Below are positions 46,741-52,199 of a DNA stretch of 52,199 nt, piece by piece; the stretch's first letter is position 1; each line of letters starts with the position of its first letter. Below the pieces are notes generated by a model that made no database searches, was not told the DNA's origin, and saw only the letters and a list, made by a program, of their open reading frames with translations. Source of the stretch: Sphingobium sp. CCH11-B1 (GTDB lineage Bacteria > Pseudomonadota > Alphaproteobacteria > Sphingomonadales > Sphingomonadaceae); assembly GCF_001556865.1 (NCBI RefSeq), contig NZ_LSJY01000044.1, positions 1 through 52,199 on the forward strand. Reading direction: 5' to 3'. The translations under genes and the position numbers were made by a program.

Positions 46741-48762
46741 ATGACCACAACACCCATCCTTGTGCCCGCCGCCAATCTCGCCAAGTCGCCGGTCAATGTC
46801 CGCAAGCGGACCGATGCGCGCGCCGATGCCGAACTGGAAACCAGCATCGCCAGCCACGGCCTTGTACAGAACCTGGTCGCCATCCCCGTGGCGCGCAAAA
46901 AGGGGCATTATCGGGTTACCGCCGGCGGCCGCCGGCTCGACGCCATTCATCGGCTGATCGAGAAGGGAACGCTGCCAGCCGATCATCAAGTCCCGGTTCT
47001 CATCCTGTCCAACGCCAGGGATGGGCGCGAGATCAGCCTGGTTGAAAATTTCGATCGCCTGGCCATGTCCCCTGCTGAAGATTGCTTGGCCTTCCGCGAC
47101 CTGATCGAAGTCGAGGGGCGCACCCCTGCAGATATCGCCAGGCGCTTCGGTATCGAGGAGCGGTTCGTGCTGGGGCGGCTCCGCCTCGCCAATCTCGCAG
47201 GTCCCATCTTCGCCGCGCTCGAAGCCGAAGAGATCACGCTCGATATTGCTAAGGCCTATGCGACGACCGCCGATACAGCTCGCCAGACAGCGGTCTGGGA
47301 GGCCGTGCGAGGGACCTGGTCGCGCGATAACGTCAACGAGATCCGGCGGCTGCTCAAAAATTACAGCTATCGCGCGGACGAGCCCAAGGCGCTGCTGATT
47401 GGGCGCGGTGCCTATATCGCCGCGGGCGGCCGCGTCGAGGACGCCGACCTCTTCTCTACCGCGGCCGACGAACGCTGGGTCGACACGCATATCCTCGATG
47501 AACTGGCGGACAGGAAACTGCTCGCCGAAGCCGAGGCCATCCGGACACGTGAAGGGCTGGGCGAGGTACGCGTCGTCGCTGGTCCCCGCATTCCGTATAT
47601 GGAGACTTATGCCCTGCAACCTCTGACCGGCGCGCAGGAGCCGCTGACGCTCGAGCAGGAGGCCCGCAAGCTGGAGATCGAAGCGCAGATCGCCGAAATC
47701 GAAGGCGATCCGGACCAGGAGGGCAAAGAACCCGATGGCGAGGACGAGCAGCGACTGCGCGCCGAACTGACGACTATCGTCGACCGCGCCCCACGGTACG
47801 ACGCTGAGCAGAAAGCGTCCGCACTTGCCTATGTCGTGCTCGCACCCGATGGCCGCCCGCAAATCCATCACCAGCTTTACGTCGCCCCTGCCGATGAAAC
47901 GGTGGGCGAGGGTATGGCGGACGGCGGCGAGGGTGACACACAAGCGCAGGTGCAGGAGGGGGCGGTCACTGATGATACGCGACCGATGATCAGCCAGCGG
48001 CTTTACGATATGATGGCGATGATGAAGACCCAGTTGCTCGCGCTCCATGTCGCGAGCGATCCGGGTTTCGCGCTCGATCTCGGCACTTTCATCATGGCGG
48101 ATGAGCAGTGCCGGATGCCGAGTTCCGGCATGCCGAGTGACCTGCACGCCTTAATCCCCTCGCCGCTCATCGTCGACTTCAAGCCGGAGACGGCTGCCAC
48201 AGCCGAATGGGTCAGGCTGGATGAATCGCTCGATCGCAGCTGGGTTGGCCGTAACACCATCGAGGAGCGGTATGATGCTTTCTGCGCGCTCCCGGACGAC
48301 GCGCGGGGAGTCTGGCTCGGCTGTGTGATCGCCCGCACGCTTTGCGCTGTTCCGGATGGCGGCGAGGGCGCGAGCTTTATCGATCATCTGGGTCACAAGC
48401 TCGGCATTGATGTCGCCGCCTGGTGGCGCCCGACTGCGCTCACCTTCTTCGACAAGCTGACCAAGCCGGGTATTCTCGCGTTATTCGAGGAGATCGGCGG
48501 CGATGAACTGCGCCTGCGCTATTCCGGATCGAAGAAGCATGATCTCGCCGCATCCGCCGAACGGCTCTTCGGCGGACACGTCATCATGGAACCGGAAGTT
48601 CAGCAACGCGCGCTTTCATGGCTTCCTGATGCGATGCGTTTCGACGCTGCGCCGCGCGATGTCGATCAGGACTTGCCGGATGTGACTGGAGCCCAGGAGC
48701 AGACCTATACGCCCGCCGACTCCGGAGGCGACGGCGAAGACGGATTCGCTAAGGCGGCCTGA
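46741..48762 (+). CDS. ParB-like nuclease/partition-family protein, long form
   Basis: The product has 673 residues. The N-terminal ParB domain carries AGGRRLDAI and ISLVENFDRLAMSPAEDCLAF (boxes I and II), followed by the HTH RTPADIARRFGIEERFVLGRLRLA near 125-148. The rest is a long, acidic, helical C-terminal region unlike the short dimerisation end of chromosomal ParB. No ParA gene is adjacent, so it may act in replicon biology other than classic partition. GGAG lies 8 bases before the ATG. The shared upstream region with HU is 144 bp. Confidence 0.88.
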   Translation: MTTTPILVPAANLAKSPVNVRKRTDARADAELETSIASHGLVQNLVAIPVARKKGHYRVTAGGRRLDAIHRLIEKGTLPADHQVPVLILSNARDGREISLVENFDRLAMSPAEDCLAFRDLIEVEGRTPADIARRFGIEERFVLGRLRLANLAGPIFAALEAEEITLDIAKAYATTADTARQTAVWEAVRGTWSRDNVNEIRRLLKNYSYRADEPKALLIGRGAYIAAGGRVEDADLFSTAADERWVDTHILDELADRKLLAEAEAIRTREGLGEVRVVAGPRIPYMETYALQPLTGAQEPLTLEQEARKLEIEAQIAEIEGDPDQEGKEPDGEDEQRLRAELTTIVDRAPRYDAEQKASALAYVVLAPDGRPQIHHQLYVAPADETVGEGMADGGEGDTQAQVQEGAVTDDTRPMISQRLYDMMAMMKTQLLALHVASDPGFALDLGTFIMADEQCRMPSSGMPSDLHALIPSPLIVDFKPETAATAEWVRLDESLDRSWVGRNTIEERYDAFCALPDDARGVWLGCVIARTLCAVPDGGEGASFIDHLGHKLGIDVAAWWRPTALTFFDKLTKPGILALFEEIGGDELRLRYSGSKKHDLAASAERLFGGHVIMEPEVQQRALSWLPDAMRFDAAPRDVDQDLPDVTGAQEQTYTPADSGGDGEDGFAKAA

Positions 48763-48814
48763 CCGCCCGCAGGGCCGGAGCCTGTCGTTTCGGCCCCGAT
48801 CACAGCGCTCCGTT

Positions 48815-49480
48815 TCAGTTCAGGCCGCAGCATTTCTTATATTTGCGTCCAGATCCGCAAGGGCAGGGATCATTGCGGCCAATCTTCTGGCGCCCGATCG
48901 TTGCAGGTCGGCTCGGATCATTCTCCAACCGCCATTGGTGCAGCATGTCCACCCAGACAGGGATGAGGTCGGGCGCTTCCGCGTCCCAGCGATCCTCTTG
49001 CACGCGCGTGAGTTGCGTCGAGCCGTCGGCAAAAGCACGCAGCATCCGGAGGCCTTCGATCGCTGCCCGGCATCCGGGATCATCATCCGTCAATATGCGC
49101 TGCCAGCCAGCCGGAGCGATGTCCATCGCCTGTCCGAAACCCTCGACCCACATTTCCCACAGGGTCTCGTCGGATCGCGTATCGATTTCCAACACCGGTT
49201 CATACTCGCCCGGTCGAGCCAGCGATGTCAGGATCGCGTGATAGTGGTGCATCACCAGATCTATGAAATGCTGCATCCCGCCGACGTCGTCGAACCGGGG
49301 AACACCCTTGCCGTCGTCGCCGGCCCAGATGAGTTTCAGCCATTGCCCGGGACTGATCAGCTCGGGACTGACGATGATCCCGGCCAGGAATCCATCCAGT
49401 TGGGTCAACAGCATGCAATCCTCGCCCTGGTCGAGCAGCAGGCGATCGAGTTCATCGAGATAGTCGAGCGAGGAAGCCAT
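48815..49480 (-). CDS. YecA/UPF0149-family protein with C-terminal SEC-C zinc motif
   Basis: The product has 221 residues. The N-terminal UPF0149-type helical domain ([41 protein letters not shown]) and middle match YecA/YgfB relatives, and the end is [22 protein letters not shown], the SEC-C zinc-binding motif also found in SecA. Function is unknown in general. The gene is convergent with the ParB gene (52 bp apart) and divergent from the helicase gene. Confidence 0.92.
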   Translation of the reverse strand: MASSLDYLDELDRLLLDQGEDCMLLTQLDGFLAGIIVSPELISPGQWLKLIWAGDDGKGVPRFDDVGGMQHFIDLVMHHYHAILTSLARPGEYEPVLEIDTRSDETLWEMWVEGFGQAMDIAPAGWQRILTDDDPGCRAAIEGLRMLRAFADGSTQLTRVQEDRWDAEAPDLIPVWVDMLHQWRLENDPSRPATIGRQKIGRNDPCPCGSGRKYKKCCGLN

Positions 49481-49610
49481 GGCTTCTTCTAGCGCCCGGG
49501 CGCGATGCCGTCACCGGCTAGCGAACGCGTTGTGCCGGGATGCTCACGCCATGCTTGATGGGGAGAGGGGAAAGGGACGTACGCGTTTTTCATAGTCCAT
49601 TGAGGTGTCC

Positions 49611-52199
49611 ATGAATCTTTTCCAGTTCGCCCCCTCGCCGACAGCTGATATGCCATCGCGGTTGCACGACGTCGCGAAATCGATCGCCCAGCGTTTGCGG
49701 CCTACCGGTGCCGTCACGCGACTGGCAATCAAAAAGCTCATGATCGAAGCGTTCGGCGCCGACGATGCCGATGGCGCTTGGTCGATGCGGGACGCCTATG
49801 ACGCCCTGGAAGCCGCGCAGGTGATGCTGCTCGCTGACGCAGAATGCGCGCTACTCCAGAGCGACTCGGCGCAGGACATTTGCGCTAGCCTGCGTGCATT
49901 CGAACGCGGCCTACCGACCCAGACCTACCGGTCCGAACGCCAGGTCGATCTCCAGCAATTCAGTACGCCGGGAACGCTTGCCTGGTTGGCGGGCCTGGCC
50001 GCCCAGGCACGGCCCGAAGACATCGTGCTCGAACCGTCCGCGGGGACCGGGATGCTCGCCGTCCACGCAAGGCGCATCGGCGCCCGGTTGCTCCTTAATG
50101 AATTCGACCCCGGCAGGGCCGACCTGCTTGCGCGCATCTTCGATCAGCCCGTCACGCGCCATGATGGGGAGAATATCGACAACCTGTTGTCGGCCATGGC
50201 GCGACCGACGCTGGTCCTGATCAATCCGCCTTTCAGCCGAAGCGCTGGGCGCGGCGTCGATCGCCATGCAGGAGCCCGTCACCTGCGCGCCGCGCTCGCC
50301 AGGCTTGCCCCCGCTGGCCGCTGCGTCGCGATCATGCCGCCGAGTTTCGCAGCCGATGGGACGGCGGCGCTTGGCTATACGATGGTGTCCGAGCTGACGC
50401 CACCGCGCGTCGAGATCACCATAGGCGGCAATCCCTATGCCAAGCATGGGACGAGCATCGATGTGCGCCTGCTTGTGTTCGACAAGGGTTGGACTGGAGA
50501 CCCGGAACGGCATGCCGCCGATACGATCGATGCGGCGCTGAATATCGTGCTGACCATTCCGAGCCGACTCGATCCGGCTGAACTACCACCGCCCGCCACG
50601 CCGATTACAATGCCGCGCCCCACACCCACGCCACGCCCATCACCGAACGCCGTGTTCGCGCGAACCGCCACCCGCCAGTTGGCGCCGCCCTCCCGCATTG
50701 CCGCGCAAGGCGACATGGCACAGCCGCTCGATTACCATATTCTCGACGTGCCGCTCCCGCCGGGCGCCCCGGTCGGTCTCTATTCCCCCTGGCGCCTGGC
50801 GCGGATCGCGATCGAGGGGGCAACGCCGCATCCCGACGATCTGGTCGAATCCATCGCCATGGCCTCGATCGCGCCGCCGGCACCGACCCACCGTCCCATG
50901 CTTCAGCAGCGCGCGGTGGCGGCCCTGTCCGATGCCCAGCTTGAAACCGTCATTCTGGCGGGCGATGCTTTTTCGCGCGACCTGCCCGGACGTTTCCTCC
51001 CCAACGGTGCAGGTGACCGCCTCGAGGACAATGCCGCAGGGCACATCTACCGGACCGGCTTCTTCATCGGCGACGGCACCGGCGTGGGCAAGGGCCGTGA
51101 AGTCGCAGCCTGCATCCGCGATCGCTGGAACCAGGGACATCGCAAGGCAATATGGGTTAGCCGCGGTACAGCTTTGTTAGAAGATGCGAGACGAGACCAC
51201 GCCGCGCTGGGCGGCCTGCCGATAGACATTCAGCCGATCGACAGTTTTCCGCCCGGAAGCCCGATCACCATGACAAGCGGAATCCTGTTCCTGACCTACG
51301 CGTCGCTGCGCTCTGCGCGCCATGATCGGCAATCGCGTCTGCAGCAGATCATCGCTTGGGCGGGCGATGATTTCGAGGGGCTGCTGGTGTTCGACGAGTC
51401 CCACGAGATGGGCAATGCCGCCGGCACCGAAACCGAGTTCGGCACGGCGCGCGGGTCCGAGCAGGGACTTGCCGGTGTTCGCCTGCAAAACGCCCTTCCA
51501 CGTGCCTGCATACTCTATGTGTCCGCGACCGGCGCGACAAAGCCGGAAAATCTGAGCTATGCTTCCCGTCTCGGCCTGTGGGGACCGGGCACAGCCTTTG
51601 CGGATCGCGATATCTTCCTGTCCTCCATGGAAGAAGGTGGCGTGGCGGCTCTGGAGATCGTGGCCCGCGACCTCAAAGCCATGGGGCTCTATACCGCCCG
51701 AGCGTTGAGCTTCGCGGGCGTCGAATATGCACCACTGATCCACAAGCTCACGCCTGATCAGACAGCGATCTACGACACATTTGCCGATTCCTGGGCCATC
51801 GTGCATCGCCATCTCGATGCGGTGCTCAAGGCGACCAACATCGTAGATCGCGTGTCGGGCGCCACGCTCAATTCGCGCGCCAAGGGATCGGCGTTGAGCC
51901 GGTTCGAAAGTTCAAAACAGCGATTCTGGCTCGCCCTTTTGGTAGCCATGAAAATGCCCAGCTTGCTGCCCGAGATCGAGCAGGAAATCGCGCGGGGCCA
52001 TGTTGCGGTGATCCAGCTGGTCACGACGGCGGAAGCCATTCTCGAGCGGCGCCTTGCCGAACTGTCGCCCGAGGAGCGTGCCAACCTCTCGCTGGAGGTG
52101 TCTCCGCTCGAGACGATGTTATCTGGATCTCCAGATAACATCGCTTCTTTGCAGTCGAGATTTATGTCGAGCGGTTCGCGCGCAGGCGCGGATTTACGG
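49611..52199 (+). CDS. Methyltransferase-like/strawberry-notch helicase protein (runs off the window)
   Basis: The frame is open for 863 codons to the window edge. The N-terminal part (about 100-260) is an N6-methylase-like domain with EPSAGTGMLAVHAR and LINPPFSRS (NPPF). The central part is the SNF2-like strawberry-notch domain, with FIGDGTGVGKGRE near 486 (Walker A) and LLVFDESHEMGN near 595 (DESH box). The next expected element is the C-terminal Sno domain after ...AILERRLAEL. Near codon 835 the sequence leaves the usual SPREYxLDYL pattern (it reads SPLETMLSGSPDN) exactly at a 30-bp palindrome, so the end may be disrupted. ATG 49611 follows GAGG by 5-6 bases. Such genes are typical of alphaproteobacterial plasmids and conjugative elements. 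Confidence 0.88.
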   Translation, partial: MNLFQFAPSPTADMPSRLHDVAKSIAQRLRPTGAVTRLAIKKLMIEAFGADDADGAWSMRDAYDALEAAQVMLLADAECALLQSDSAQDICASLRAFERGLPTQTYRSERQVDLQQFSTPGTLAWLAGLAAQARPEDIVLEPSAGTGMLAVHARRIGARLLLNEFDPGRADLLARIFDQPVTRHDGENIDNLLSAMARPTLVLINPPFSRSAGRGVDRHAGARHLRAALARLAPAGRCVAIMPPSFAADGTAALGYTMVSELTPPRVEITIGGNPYAKHGTSIDVRLLVFDKGWTGDPERHAADTIDAALNIVLTIPSRLDPAELPPPATPITMPRPTPTPRPSPNAVFARTATRQLAPPSRIAAQGDMAQPLDYHILDVPLPPGAPVGLYSPWRLARIAIEGATPHPDDLVESIAMASIAPPAPTHRPMLQQRAVAALSDAQLETVILAGDAFSRDLPGRFLPNGAGDRLEDNAAGHIYRTGFFIGDGTGVGKGREVAACIRDRWNQGHRKAIWVSRGTALLEDARRDHAALGGLPIDIQPIDSFPPGSPITMTSGILFLTYASLRSARHDRQSRLQQIIAWAGDDFEGLLVFDESHEMGNAAGTETEFGTARGSEQGLAGVRLQNALPRACILYVSATGATKPENLSYASRLGLWGPGTAFADRDIFLSSMEEGGVAALEIVARDLKAMGLYTARALSFAGVEYAPLIHKLTPDQTAIYDTFADSWAIVHRHLDAVLKATNIVDRVSGATLNSRAKGSALSRFESSKQRFWLALLVAMKMPSLLPEIEQEIARGHVAVIQLVTTAEAILERRLAELSPEERANLSLEVSPLETMLSGSPDNIASLQSRFMSSGSRAGADLR
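52114..52143. repeat. 30-bp near-perfect palindrome inside the strawberry-notch gene
   Basis: CGATGTTATCTGGA (52114-52127) and TCCAGATAACATCG (52130-52143) are exact 14-bp inverted arms around a 2-bp centre, TC. It lies within the open frame and coincides with the point where the protein stops resembling its family. It could be a recombination or insertion border, a regulator site or a small palindromic element. Confidence 0.8.

Noticed and set aside
46597..48147. Upstream part of a 608-codon minus-strand ORF
   Set aside because: Only its last 91 codons are a gene (HU). The rest is antisense to the ParB gene and has no protein-like motifs.

Overview
The window looks like part of a large conjugative plasmid or integrative conjugative element from a sphingomonad (Sphingomonadaceae, Alphaproteobacteria). 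The grounds are the high GC content, an F-type mating-pair-formation operon, a lasso peptide cluster carrying an isopeptidase and a TonB-dependent receptor, and a plasmid-type cargo of ParB, RadC, a Toprim primase and a strawberry-notch helicase. No rRNA, tRNA, replication initiator, insertion sequence or CRISPR array was seen. TraI relaxase, TraD and ParA are also absent from the window.

Region 1 (1-4643, + strand) is a compact, probably RiPP-making operon. It holds the tail of a protein with a D/S/T/W/C-rich end (candidate precursor), a Fic-domain protein, an ATP-grasp ligase of the graspetide (MvdC/MvdD-like) type, a very short HlyD-like membrane protein and a C39-peptidase ABC exporter. 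This is the best candidate for an undescribed system, because a Fic enzyme sits inside what otherwise reads as a graspetide cluster. A 0.6 kb spacer follows, with one 56-residue minus-strand gene and several palindromes, and then a small two-helix membrane protein.

Region 2 (5640-27408, minus strand) is one long, tightly overlapped tra operon. In transcription order it reads DsbC-like protein, TraA pilin, TraL, TraE, TraK, TraB, TraV, TraC, three small membrane proteins, TraW, TraU, a 108-residue unknown, a TraN-like pair, TrbC, an S26 peptidase, TraF, a thioredoxin-like protein, TraH and TraG. Most junctions are 4-nt ATGA overlaps. The end of traG is split by an apparent 1-nt deletion. Upstream of the operon lies a four-unit, 21-bp-spaced operator array built on TTCCG-N5-CGGAA, with a divergent hypothetical gene and an XRE-type regulator beyond it.

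Region 3 (28740-38632) is a lasso peptide locus. It has a GntR-type regulator, a 44-residue precursor, the B protease and the C cyclase on the + strand. Facing them on the minus strand are an Atxe2-type isopeptidase, an STN-containing TonB-dependent receptor, FecR and FecI. The logic is make and export, re-import through the receptor, open with the isopeptidase, and signal through FecR/FecI. The cyclase gene is split at a G7 run, and the synthesis genes are visibly more AT-rich than the tra genes.

Region 4 (38954-46267) is a stability/stress island: a class II Fic protein with a palindrome over its start codon, a single-chain nucleotidyltransferase-HEPN protein, a PIN toxin with an AbrB antitoxin (in frame with a winged-helix segment), RadC, two small conserved-looking proteins, a membrane-anchored LuxR-type regulator, a sigma-region-4-like protein and a Toprim primase. 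Region 5 (46321-52199) carries HU, a long ParB-like protein, a YecA/SEC-C protein and the first 863 codons of a methyltransferase/strawberry-notch helicase. That last gene contains a 30-bp near-perfect palindrome close to the window edge, after which the protein no longer resembles its family.
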